A stretch of 64,000 nucleotides of DNA from Myxococcales bacterium (lineage in GTDB: Bacteria; Myxococcota; Bradymonadia; UBA7976; UBA1532). The notes under the pieces were generated by a model. It did no database searches, was not told the DNA's origin, and was given only the letters and a program-made list of their open reading frames with translations. The translations under genes and the position numbers were made by a program. Below are positions 1 to 6,889 of the stretch, one piece after another. The DNA is taken from assembly GCA_020633515.1 (NCBI GenBank), contig JACKDM010000014.1, positions 1-64,000 of the forward strand, written 5' to 3'. Position 1 is the stretch's first letter, and every line of letters starts with the position of its first letter.

Positions 1-1
1 C

Positions 2-652
2 CAGGCCCGCTACGACGAAGCCATCCAGCACTTCAAGCAGGCCCTCGAGCTCGACAAGCGCAACCACGTCTACCGCTACTGGCTCGGCCGCGCCCTCGAA
101 GCCGCCGGCGAACCCGCCCGCCTCGCCGCCGCCCGCCTCGAATACGACGCCGTCGCCGACGCCGCCGCCCAAGAGCCCGCGCTCGCCCGCGCGCTCTGCG
201 ACGTCTTCATCCGCCGCGGCAAGATGCAGATGAACAAGTTCGCCGAGTGGCAGGCCGCCATCGACGACTTCGGCCGCGCCATCGCCTGCGACGGCAAGAC
301 CGCCGAGCCCTACTTCCTCCGCGGCCAGATGAAGGACCGCACCAACGACCTCGACGGCGCCATCGCCGACTTCGCCGCCGCCATCAAACGCGACCCCAAG
401 CTCGCCGCCGCCTACGCCGCCTCGGCCGCCGTCCACCTCCGCAAGCGCCCCGTCGACCTGCGCAAGATCGAAAACCTCGCCACCCAGGCGCTCCGCCACG
501 ACGAGACCCTCGCCGAGCCCCACTACACGCTCTGCACCATCCAGAAGGACCGCAGCCGCGCCGCCGCCCGCCGCCACTGCGAGCGCTACCTCGAGCTCGC
601 CCCCGACGGCGACAACGCCCCCATCGCCCGCGACCTCCTCCGCAGCCTCTGA
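2..652 (+). CDS. TPR-repeat protein, 5' end outside the window
   Basis: The frame is open from the left edge and ends at TGA 650-652, so only the C-terminal 216 residues are visible. They read as consecutive helical pairs with TPR spacing: the first visible repeat begins QARYDEAIQHFKQALELDKR, and a later one has the AIADFAAAIKRDPKLAAAYA pattern with the usual small residues at positions 8 and 20. TPR arrays are protein-protein interaction scaffolds, and nothing here shows a catalytic domain. Because the N-terminus is missing, fused domains such as a kinase or FHA domain cannot be excluded. The gene lies just upstream of a tRNA cluster that has its own promoter. Confidence 0.85.
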   Translation, partial: QARYDEAIQHFKQALELDKRNHVYRYWLGRALEAAGEPARLAAARLEYDAVADAAAQEPALARALCDVFIRRGKMQMNKFAEWQAAIDDFGRAIACDGKTAEPYFLRGQMKDRTNDLDGAIADFAAAIKRDPKLAAAYAASAAVHLRKRPVDLRKIENLATQALRHDETLAEPHYTLCTIQKDRSRAAARRHCERYLELAPDGDNAPIARDLLRSL

Positions 653-690
653 CCGCGGTGACCGATCGCGCGCCGCCGCGACAAAAGTTC

Positions 691-719
691 TTGACCCTCG
701 CCCCCGACCTCCCTATAAG
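691..719 (+). promoter_or_regulatory. Sigma-70-type promoter for the tRNA-Ser cluster
   Basis: TTGACC at 691-696 and TATAAG at 714-719 are separated by exactly 17 bp, the best consensus promoter in the window. The start would fall about 20 bp before tRNA-Ser(UGA), which suits a stable-RNA transcription unit. Confidence 0.75.
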
Positions 720-746
720 GTCGCACTCCGGTGCGGGCCATTCTCT

Positions 747-831
747 GGAGGGGTGGCCGAGTGGCTTAAGGCGGCGGTCTTGAAAACCGTTGCGGGGAAA
801 CCTGCCGTGGGTTCGAATCCCACCTCCTCCG
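747..831 (+). tRNA. tRNA-Ser (anticodon UGA)
   Basis: Full class II cloverleaf. The acceptor strands GGAGGGG (747-753) and CTCCTCC (824-830) pair, with one G-U, and G831 is the discriminator. The anticodon loop CTTGAAA carries TGA, there is a long variable arm, and the T loop is GTTCGAATC. CCA is not encoded. Confidence 0.96.
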
Positions 832-921
832 CCCTCTGCACCGTCGTTCGTTGACATCGACACAGGCTCACGAAAAGACCGCCGACATGGTTGACGGCGG
901 CAAAGGCGGCGCGGCATATAC

Positions 922-1008
922 GGAGAGATGGCCGAGTGGCTGAAGGCGCTCCCCTGCTAAGGGAGTATGGGGGAAACCTCATCGAGGGTTCGAATCCCTC
1001 TCTCTCCG
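922..1008 (+). tRNA. tRNA-Ser (anticodon GCU)
   Basis: Class II tRNA. Acceptor GGAGAGA pairs with TCTCTCC at 1001-1007, and the discriminator is G1008. The anticodon loop CTGCTAA sits between CTCCC and GGGAG, giving GCT, which reads AGC/AGU. It has a long variable arm and a standard TTCGAATCC T loop, and follows tRNA-Ser(UGA) by 90 bp. Confidence 0.96.
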
Positions 1009-1017
1009 CCCAGTCAT

Positions 1018-1091
1018 GCACTCGTAGCTCAGCTGGATAGAGCATCGGTCTACGGAACCGAGGGTCGCAGGTTCGAATCCTGCCGAGTGCG
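1018..1091 (+). tRNA. tRNA-Arg (anticodon ACG)
   Basis: Class I tRNA of 74 nt. Acceptor GCACTCG pairs with CGAGTGC at 1084-1090. The anticodon stem TCGGT/ACCGA encloses CTACGGA, giving ACG. In bacteria A34 of this tRNA is deaminated to inosine by TadA, and tadA begins 94 bp downstream on the same strand. Confidence 0.96.
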
Positions 1092-1096
1092 CCCGA

Positions 1097-1135
1097 GCCC
1101 GGCGCGGAGCCAGCCTCCGCGCCGGGCTTTTCTTT
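1097..1135 (+). terminator. Intrinsic terminator after tRNA-Arg
   Basis: A perfect 13-bp stem, GCCCGGCGCGGAG (1097-1109) with CTCCGCGCCGGGC (1115-1127), and a 5-nt loop CCAGC is followed by TTTTCTTT. It should end the first three-tRNA transcript before tadA. Confidence 0.9.
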
Positions 1136-1184
1136 GACGGGCCCGCGACGGCCCGCGAGAGCGGAGACCTGAGCGGAGCCCTCC

Positions 1185-1694
1185 GTGCAAAGCCCGCGCT
1201 TCACCGACCATGCCTGGATGGGCGTCGCGCTCGTGCTCGCCCGCCGGGCCGCCGCGCGCGGCGAGGTCCCGGTCGGTGCCATCGTCGTGCACGCAGATCG
1301 CATCATCGGCCGCGGCTACAACCTCCGCGAAGCCCACGCCGATCCCACCGCGCACGCCGAGATCATCGCGCTCCGCCAGGCCGCCGAAGCCATCGGCCAC
1401 TGGCGAGTGCTCGACGCGACGCTCTACGCGACGCTCGAACCGTGCCCCATGTGCGCCGGCGCGCTCGTCAACGCCCGCATCGGCCGGCTCGTCTACGGCT
1501 GCACCGACCCCAAGGCCGGCGCCGTCGACAGCCTCTACCGCATCGCGGACGACCCCCGGCTCAACCACCGGGTCGAGATCGAACGCGGCGTCCGCGCCGA
1601 AGAGTCCGCCGAGCTGCTGCGCGCCTTCTTCCGCGCGCGCCGGCCGAAGAAGCGAACGACAGACGCGACCGTGGAGAGGTGGCCGAGTGGCTGA
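1185..1694 (+). CDS. tadA: tRNA-specific adenosine deaminase
   Basis: TadA deaminates adenosine 34 of tRNA-Arg(ACG) to inosine so that one tRNA reads CGU, CGC and CGA. The 169-residue product has the family's zinc-dependent deaminase core: H57-A-E59 supplies the zinc ligand and proton shuttle, and PCPMC (C87, C90) the other ligands. The N-terminal GEVPVGAIVV strand is also diagnostic. GTG 1185 is chosen because GGAG (1175-1178) lies six bases upstream and no in-frame ATG precedes the conserved helix. The last codons (E-R-W-P-S-G-stop) lie inside the 5' end of tRNA-Ser(CGA), a 22-bp same-strand overlap. The substrate tRNA is the gene immediately upstream. Confidence 0.95.
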   Translation: MQSPRFTDHAWMGVALVLARRAAARGEVPVGAIVVHADRIIGRGYNLREAHADPTAHAEIIALRQAAEAIGHWRVLDATLYATLEPCPMCAGALVNARIGRLVYGCTDPKAGAVDSLYRIADDPRLNHRVEIERGVRAEESAELLRAFFRARRPKKRTTDATVERWPSG

Positions 1695-1760
1695 AGGCGC
1701 CTGACTCGAAATCAGGTTTAGGCTTATCCCCTAACGTGGGTTCGAATCCCACCCTCTCCG
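1673..1760 (+). tRNA. tRNA-Ser (anticodon CGA), overlapping the tadA 3' end
   Basis: Class II tRNA. Acceptor GGAGAGG pairs with CCTCTCC at 1753-1759, and G1760 is the discriminator. The anticodon stem CCTGA/TCAGG encloses CTCGAAA, giving CGA. The long variable arm is intact. Its first 22 bases are also the last codons and stop of tadA, so the mRNA and tRNA compete for this segment. Confidence 0.96.
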
Positions 1761-1793
1761 CCCTGTTCGCCTTGTCGCCGCGCGACTCTTCGT

Positions 1794-1881
1794 GGAGAGG
1801 TGGCCGAGTGGTTGAAGGCGCACGATTGGAAATCGTGTGTGCCCTAAACAGGCACCGAGGGTTCGAATCCCTCTCTCTCCG
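1794..1881 (+). tRNA. tRNA-Ser (anticodon GGA)
   Basis: Class II tRNA. Acceptor GGAGAGG pairs with TCTCTCC at 1874-1880, with one G-U. The anticodon stem CACGA/TCGTG encloses TTGGAAA, giving GGA. It completes UGA, GCU, CGA and GGA serine isoacceptors within 1.1 kb. Confidence 0.96.
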
Positions 1882-1947
1882 CAACCGACGCCGCTCTGTC
1901 GGCGTCCCACGACTTCGTGAGCCTTCGTCGAACGACGACGCTCTTGT

Positions 1948-2042
1948 GATGACCGGGCCCGGTGATCGGAGCCCGTGAACTCCGCCAGGGCCGGAAGGCA
2001 GCAACGGTAGCGGACCCTCCGGGGTGCCGGGTCCCGGTCATC
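1948..2042 (+). ncRNA. ffs: Signal recognition particle RNA (bacterial small form)
   Basis: The apical domain is unmistakable: GGTGATCGGAGCCCGTGAAC begins at 1961, followed by AGGGCCGGAAGGCAGCAACG, i.e. the GGAA tetraloop and the asymmetric AGCA internal loop that bind Ffh. The ends GATGACCGGG (1948-1957) and CCCGGTCATC (2033-2042) pair perfectly, defining a molecule of about 95 nt. It is followed by TTCCCTTTTTG, a likely termination run. The RNA scaffolds the SRP for co-translational membrane targeting. Confidence 0.95.
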
Positions 2043-2111
2043 TTCCCTTTTTGCGTACACGCGCGGGTCGACACCCGTTCTCCCGCCGGCTTGCTCGTCG
2101 AGGCAGACCGC

Positions 2112-3428
2112 GTGTCCTATCTCGTCCTCGCCCGCAAGTGGCGGCCGAGCACCTTCGACGAGGTGGTCGGCCAAGGCCACGTCACCCGCACCCTCAAGAA
2201 CGCCATCGAGCTCGGCCGCGTCGCCCACGCGCTGCTCTTCACCGGCAGCCGCGGCGTCGGCAAGACCTCCTGCGCCCGCATCCTCGCCAAGGCGCTCAAC
2301 TGCCAGCACGGCCCCACCACCACGCCCTGCGGCAAGTGCCCCGCCTGCACCGAGATCGGCAACGGCACCTCGGTCGACGTCTTCGAAATCGACGGCGCCA
2401 GCAACAACAGCGTCGAGCAGATCCGCGAGATCCGCGAGTCGGTCAAGTTCCTCCCGACCCGCGGCAAGCGCAAGATGTACATCATCGACGAGGTGCACAT
2501 GCTCTCGACGAGCGCCTTCAACGCCCTGTTGAAGACCCTCGAAGAGCCCCCCGAGCACGTCCTCTTCGTCTTCGCGACCACCGAGCCGCACAAGATCCCC
2601 GACACCATCATCTCCCGCTGCCAGCGCTACGACTTCAAGCGCATCCCCGAGCGCGAGATCGTCGACGCGATCGGCGGCATCGCCGCCGCCGAGGGCGTCA
2701 TCGTCGAGCAGGCCGCGCTGCACCACATCGCCCGCGAGGCCCGCGGCGGCATGCGCGACTCGCTCTCGCTGCTCGACCAGGTCATCGCGTTCTGCGGCAC
2801 CACCATCTCCGAAGCGCAGACCCGCGAGGTCCTCGGCATCGCCGACCGCCAGGTGCTCCACCACCTCACCGCCGCCGTCTTCGACGGTGATGGCCAGCGC
2901 GCGCTCGAGATCATCGACCACCTCTTCCGCTTCGGCCTCGACCTCCAGAAGTTCGCCGCCGAGTTCGTGCAGCACCTGCGCGACCTCATGGTCGTCAAGG
3001 TCTGCGCCGACCCCGAGCGCCTCGTCGACGTCGCGACCGAAGAGGTCGCCGCGATGGTCGCGCTCGTGCAGCCCGTCGACCCCGCCCGCATCCACCGCGT
3101 CTTCAACGCCCTGCTGCAAGGCGCCGACGAGGTCGCCCGCTCGCCGTTCCCCAAGCTCGTCCTCGAGATGACGCTGCTGCGCCTCTGCCACCAGGGCGCC
3201 ACCCTCCCGCTCGCCGAGGTCCTCGGCGGCCTCGCCCGCCTCGAAGCCCGCCTCGGCGACGCGGTCACCCCCGACGGCGCCGGCCCCGCCCGCGGCGGCT
3301 TCGACCCCGGCGCCGGCCCCGCCGGCGGCGCGGCCGGCGCCGGCCCGGCCGCGGCAGCGGCGCCGGCGCCGGCCCCGGCCGCCGCCGGCTCATCCGCTGC
3401 CGGCGGCCTGCGCGGCCTGGCGGCTTGA
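2112..3428 (+). CDS. dnaX: DNA polymerase III subunit tau/gamma, N-terminal (gamma-like) part
   Basis: This is the clamp-loader ATPase. The 438-residue frame starts at GTG 2112, with GAGG at 2100-2103. It begins SYLVLARKWRPSTFDEVVGQ and carries Walker A GSRGVGKTS, a zinc-binding Cys cluster (NC..CGKCPAC), Walker B IIDEVHML, sensor 1 TTEPHKIP and the ISRCQRYDFKRI SRC motif, followed by helical domain III. It stops at TGA 3426-3428 in an Ala/Pro-rich linker, which is where gamma ends in bacteria that make both products. The tau C-terminal domain is still encoded downstream in the same phase, so this is either a natural gamma/tau recoding arrangement or a sequence error. Confidence 0.93.
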   Translation: MSYLVLARKWRPSTFDEVVGQGHVTRTLKNAIELGRVAHALLFTGSRGVGKTSCARILAKALNCQHGPTTTPCGKCPACTEIGNGTSVDVFEIDGASNNSVEQIREIRESVKFLPTRGKRKMYIIDEVHMLSTSAFNALLKTLEEPPEHVLFVFATTEPHKIPDTIISRCQRYDFKRIPEREIVDAIGGIAAAEGVIVEQAALHHIAREARGGMRDSLSLLDQVIAFCGTTISEAQTREVLGIADRQVLHHLTAAVFDGDGQRALEIIDHLFRFGLDLQKFAAEFVQHLRDLMVVKVCADPERLVDVATEEVAAMVALVQPVDPARIHRVFNALLQGADEVARSPFPKLVLEMTLLRLCHQGATLPLAEVLGGLARLEARLGDAVTPDGAGPARGGFDPGAGPAGGAAGAGPAAAAAPAPAPAAAGSSAAGGLRGLAA

Positions 3429-4700
3429 GCGCCCGCGCGGGCCTCGGCGGCGCCGCCGCGCCCGCCAGCGCGCCAGGCTTCGCCGCCGGCCCCAGCCCCG
3501 CGGCCGCGCCCGCCCGCCCGGGCGGCTTCGCCTCCGCCCCCAACCCGACGCGGCCCGCCGCCCCTGGCCCGAGCTTCACCAGCGCCGCGACCGCCGCGAC
3601 CGCCGCGACCGCCAGCGCGCCGAGCGCCGCCGCGACCAGCGACCGCTTCGCGCCCGGCGCCGCCGCCACGCGCCACCCACTCATTCGCGGCCAGCGCGCC
3701 GAGCAGCGACCGCTTCCCCGGCTGCCGCGCCCCCACTCATTCGCGGCCAGCGCCCCGCGCCCGCGCGCCCGCTCACCCGTTCGCGCCCGCCGCCCCGGCC
3801 GCCGCGCCCGCCGCCCCGAACCGCCGCCCCGAGCCACCCCGCCGCGCCGAGCCCGCGCTGCCGCCCCGACCGCCCGCGCCCGCCGCGACCGCCGCCCGCC
3901 CGCGCACCGAGGAGCGCCGCACCTTCAAGCGCCGCGTCGAGGCCGAGCCCGGCACCGTCGACGACTTCAGCGCCCCGCCGCCCGCGCCGCGCCCCATCCA
4001 CGAGCTGCCCCACCTCGAGGTCAAGCCGCGCCTCCCGGCGGCGTGCAGCCGGGCGAAGCGCCCCGGCGAGGCCACGCCCGCGCCGGCCGCTGCCGCCGCG
4101 CGCCTGCCGCGACCGCGCCGCCGCGACAGCGCCGCCGCGCCCGCGAGCACCGCGCCCGCGAACACCGCGCCCGCGACCGCGACCGCCGCGCCGACACTCG
4201 CCGCGCCCCCCGCGCGCATGTCCGCCGCGCCCCCCGTCGACGCCGACGCCCACGACGAGCCCGAAGCGCCCGTCGTCCGCCCCATCGACCTCGACGACGC
4301 CGACGACGACATGGACGTCTTCGCCCAGCTCGTCGACGCACTCCGCCAGCACCACGCGCTCGGCGCCGGCCGCATCGAGCACGACGCCTACCTCGTCTCG
4401 CTCGACCACGAAGGGCTCGTCCTCGGCGTGCTCGCCGCCGACTTCGACGCGCTCCTGCCCGACCTCGACCGCCTCCGTCGCGTCGCCTGGGCCGCCGTCG
4501 GCCACGGCTTCCCCGTGGACGCCCAGCGGCTCGACCGTCACGACCCGCGGCTCGACGACACCCGCAACCTCTACCGGCGCCGCACCCGCCGCGACGCCGC
4601 CGAGCGCCGCGCCCGCTGCGAGGCGGCCCGCCGCGACCCGATGGTGATGCTCATCAGCGAGGCGCTCGACGCGCCCGTCATCGAGATCAACCCCAACTGA
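3429..4700 (+). CDS. DnaX linker and tau C-terminal domain, separated from dnaX by a frame break
   Basis: The phase of dnaX is open again from 3429 to TGA 4698-4700 with no other stop. From about 3903 it reads RTEERRTFKRRVEAEPGTVD and then, from 4218, the conserved tau C-terminal region (DVFAQLVDALRQHH through DPMVMLISEALDAPVIEINP), which contacts the polymerase alpha subunit and DnaB. Between about 3430 and 3660 the -1 phase (GLGGAAAPASAPGFAAG...) has the more natural C-ending codons. The linker may therefore be read through two compensating shifts rather than one stop. A 20-bp direct repeat (CACTCATTCGCGGCCAGCGC, 3678 and 3734, 56 bp apart) sits in this stretch and may have confused assembly. 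There is no separate start with a ribosome site. Confidence 0.7.
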   Translation, partial: APARASAAPPRPPARQASPPAPAPRPRPPARAASPPPPTRRGPPPLARASPAPRPPRPPRPPARRAPPRPATASRPAPPPRATHSFAASAPSSDRFPGCRAPTHSRPAPRARAPAHPFAPAAPAAAPAAPNRRPEPPRRAEPALPPRPPAPAATAARPRTEERRTFKRRVEAEPGTVDDFSAPPPAPRPIHELPHLEVKPRLPAACSRAKRPGEATPAPAAAAARLPRPRRRDSAAAPASTAPANTAPATATAAPTLAAPPARMSAAPPVDADAHDEPEAPVVRPIDLDDADDDMDVFAQLVDALRQHHALGAGRIEHDAYLVSLDHEGLVLGVLAADFDALLPDLDRLRRVAWAAVGHGFPVDAQRLDRHDPRLDDTRNLYRRRTRRDAAERRARCEAARRDPMVMLISEALDAPVIEINPN

Positions 4701-4723
4701 CCCCGATCGAGGAGAAGCCAGGA

Positions 4724-5041
4724 ATGTCCAAGGGCGGCTACGGCAACATCATGCTCCAGGCCAAGCGCATGCAGGGCCAGATCAAGCAGCTCCAGGACGC
4801 GCTCGCCGAGCAGACCTACGAGGGCGCCGCCGGCGGCGGGCTCGTCAAGGTCATCGTCAACGGCCGCCAGAAGGTCGAGCGCATCGAGATCACCCCCGAG
4901 GCGCTCAACCCCGACGACCTCGACGAGGTCGCCGACCTGCTCGTCGCCGCGCTCAACATGGCGATCGCGGCCAGCCAGGAGAACAGCCAGGCCGAGATGA
5001 AGAAGATCACCGGCGGCATCCACCTCCCCGGCCTCTACTGA
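4724..5041 (+). CDS. ybaB: YbaB/EbfC family nucleoid-associated protein
   Basis: This 105-residue protein has the YbaB fold: an N-terminal amphipathic helix (LQAKRMQGQIKQLQDALAEQ), the glycine-rich strand segment GAAGGGLVKVIVNGRQKVERI and a C-terminal helix. Family members are dimeric DNA-binding proteins of unsettled role. ATG 4724 is preceded by GAGGAG (4709-4714) and begins 23 bp after the tau reading frame ends. The order dnaX-ybaB-recR is conserved across bacteria and supports the assignment. Confidence 0.95.
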   Translation: MSKGGYGNIMLQAKRMQGQIKQLQDALAEQTYEGAAGGGLVKVIVNGRQKVERIEITPEALNPDDLDEVADLLVAALNMAIAASQENSQAEMKKITGGIHLPGLY

Positions 5042-5068
5042 GCCCGGCGCAGCGCGGCGGCGAACGGC

Positions 5069-5665
5069 ATGCCCGTCAACGAGACCGATCCGATCCGGCG
5101 CCTCATCCACGCCTTCTCGCGCCTGCCCGGCATCGGCGAGAAGACCGCGGCGCGCCTGACCTTCTTCGTGCTCGACGCCGACGAATCGATCGCCCGAGAC
5201 CTCGCGGACGCGCTCGCCGAGGTCCGCCACCGCATCCGCCTCTGCTCGGTCTGCTGCAACCTCACCGAGCACGACCCCTGCCGCCTCTGCCGCGACCCGC
5301 GCCGCGATCCCACCTCGATCTGCGTCGTCGAGTCCGTGCCCGGCCTCCACGCCATCGAACGCACCGGCGAGTTCCGCGGCCGCTACCACGTCCTCCACGG
5401 CCTGCTCTCGCCGCTCGAAGGCGTCGGCCCCGAGCAGCTCCACCTCAAGGAGCTGCTCGCCCGCCTCGGCGGCGTCGACGAGGTCATCGTCGCCACCAGC
5501 CCCAGCGTCGAAGGCGAAGCCACCGCGCTCTACATCCGCCGCCTCTGCGCGCCCCTCGGCCCCCGCGTCACCCGCATCGCCAGCGGCGTCCCCATCGGCG
5601 CCGATCTCGAATACGCCGACCAGGTCACCCTCGCCCGCGCGCTCGCCGGACGACGTGAATTGTGA
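5069..5665 (+). CDS. recR: Recombination mediator protein RecR
   Basis: RecR forms a ring that, with RecO and RecF, helps load RecA at single-stranded gaps. The 198-residue product has the N-terminal helix-hairpin-helix (LIHAFSRLPGIGEKTAARL), a four-cysteine zinc finger (C59, C62, C71, C74 in CSVCCNLTEHDPCRLC), a Toprim domain beginning SICVVESVPGLHAIE, and the C-terminal GVPIGADLEYADQVTLARAL signature. Length matches the family (about 200). It is the third gene of the dnaX-ybaB-recR unit, 27 bp after ybaB. Confidence 0.96.
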   Translation: MPVNETDPIRRLIHAFSRLPGIGEKTAARLTFFVLDADESIARDLADALAEVRHRIRLCSVCCNLTEHDPCRLCRDPRRDPTSICVVESVPGLHAIERTGEFRGRYHVLHGLLSPLEGVGPEQLHLKELLARLGGVDEVIVATSPSVEGEATALYIRRLCAPLGPRVTRIASGVPIGADLEYADQVTLARALAGRREL

Positions 5666-5689
5666 CCGCCCGTTCGTTCGCGCGAAATC

Positions 5690-5718
5690 TTGTGCGACCC
5701 GAAGAGCGGTGTTAGTTT
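5690..5718 (+). promoter_or_regulatory. Candidate promoter for mglB-mglA
   Basis: TTGTGC (5690-5695) and TAGTTT (5713-5718) are 17 bp apart, in the 130-bp gap between recR and mglB. This suggests mglBA can be transcribed apart from the DNA-repair genes. Confidence 0.55.
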
Positions 5719-5795
5719 GCCCCAACAATGGCGCCCACGCGCGCCAAGCGGGGGGCTTCGAGTCCCTGCGACCAGCCCGGAGGCGTGAAGCCCAA

Positions 5796-6269
5796 ATGAG
5801 TTCGCAGTTGGTCCTGTACGAGGAGGAGCACAAGCGGATCGTCGAGATCTGCGACATGCTCCACCGCGACGCGTGCGCCAAGGCGGTCTTCCTCGTCGAT
5901 CGCAATGGGCAGATGCTCGCCAACAGCGGTCAGACCGCGCAGATGGACACGACCTCGCTCGCCAGCCTCACGGCCGGCAACATCGCCGCGACCGGCGGCC
6001 TCGCCAAGCTGCTCGGTGAGAAGGAGTTCGCGATTCAGCTCCACGAGGGCGAGCGCGACAACATCCACATCTCGCTGGTCGGCCAGCGAGTCATCCTCGT
6101 GGTCATCTTCGACGAGCGGTCGTCCCTCGGCCTCGTCCGCCTCCGAGTGCGGCGCTCCAGCGACAAGCTGGCCCAGGTGCTCGAGGAGATCAACAAGAAG
6201 GCGAGCGGCCAAGGCGCCACCGTCTTCGACGAGATCAGCGACGACGACATCGACAACCTGTTTCGCTGA
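5796..6269 (+). CDS. mglB: Roadblock/LC7 GTPase-activating protein MglB
   Basis: MglB is the GAP that works with the Ras-like GTPase MglA in cell-polarity switching; in Myxococcus it marks the lagging pole. The 157-residue product is almost exactly family length and shows the roadblock fold: an N-terminal helix (LYEEEHKRIVEICDMLHRD), the strand ACAKAVFLVDRNGQMLANSG, a central helix and strands (VILVVIFDE, GLVRLRVRRSSD), and an acidic tail. ATG 5796 is chosen over longer in-frame starts because it matches the family N-terminus and has GGAGG at 5779-5783. mglA starts 23 bp downstream. Confidence 0.93.
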   Translation: MSSQLVLYEEEHKRIVEICDMLHRDACAKAVFLVDRNGQMLANSGQTAQMDTTSLASLTAGNIAATGGLAKLLGEKEFAIQLHEGERDNIHISLVGQRVILVVIFDERSSLGLVRLRVRRSSDKLAQVLEEINKKASGQGATVFDEISDDDIDNLFR

Positions 6270-6292
6270 AGCTGATCCGGGCCCGGTAGACC

Positions 6293-6880
6293 ATGTCGTT
6301 CATCAACTACTCCTCGCGCGAGATCAACTGCAAGATCGTCTACTACGGCCCCGGGCTGTGCGGTAAGACGACCAACCTGCAGTACATCTATGCCAAGACC
6401 AACCCCGAGGCGAAGGGCAAGATGATCTCGCTGGAGACGGAGACGGAGCGAACGCTCTTCTTCGACTTCCTGCCCCTCTCCCTCGGCGAGATCCGCGGCT
6501 TCAAGACCCGGTTCCACCTGTACACGGTGCCCGGCCAGGTCTTCTACGACGCGAGCCGCAAGCTCATCCTCAAGGGGGTCGACGGCGTCGTCTTCGTCGC
6601 CGACTCGCAGGTCGAGCGCATCGACGCCAACATCGAGAGCCTCGAGAACCTGCGCGAGAACCTCGAAGAGCAGGGCTACGACCTCGACAAGCTCCCCTAC
6701 GTCGTGCAGTACAACAAGCGCGACCTGCCCAACGCGGTCGACGCCGGCTATCTGCGCGAGCTGCTCAACCCCACCAACGTCCCCGACTTCGAGGGGGTCG
6801 CGACCACCGGCGTCGGTGTCTTCGACACCCTCAAGGCGGTCGCCAAGCAGGTCCTCATCGAGCTCAAGCGGGGCCGCTGA
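6293..6880 (+). CDS. mglA: Ras-like polarity GTPase MglA
   Basis: MglA is a 195-residue small GTPase that, bound to GTP, sits at the leading pole and recruits motility machinery in myxobacteria. The sequence shows the P-loop GPGLCGKTT (19-27), switch I with R53, the PM3 motif TVPGQ with T78 replacing the usual Asp and Q82, and NKRD for guanine specificity. R53 and Q82 are the residues known to be moved into the active site when MglB binds. The length and the 23-bp spacing after mglB make this the standard bicistronic pair. No motility genes are visible nearby, so the output pathway is unknown. Confidence 0.96.
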   Translation: MSFINYSSREINCKIVYYGPGLCGKTTNLQYIYAKTNPEAKGKMISLETETERTLFFDFLPLSLGEIRGFKTRFHLYTVPGQVFYDASRKLILKGVDGVVFVADSQVERIDANIESLENLRENLEEQGYDLDKLPYVVQYNKRDLPNAVDAGYLRELLNPTNVPDFEGVATTGVGVFDTLKAVAKQVLIELKRGR

Positions 6881-6889
6881 GCCGCCGCG

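Noticed and set aside
851..856. Perfect TTGACA upstream of tRNA-Ser(GCU)
   Set aside because: No -10-like sequence lies 15-19 bp downstream (AAAGAC only).
891..920. TTGACG with a TATA-like stretch before tRNA-Ser(GCU)
   Set aside because: Its start would fall at about 926, inside the tRNA, so it cannot make a full 5' leader; the promoter at 691 serves the cluster better.
3425..4700. An independent protein from the -1 frame after dnaX
   Set aside because: From about 3700 on the phase is Arg/Pro-rich shadow sequence; the tau domain is in the dnaX phase.
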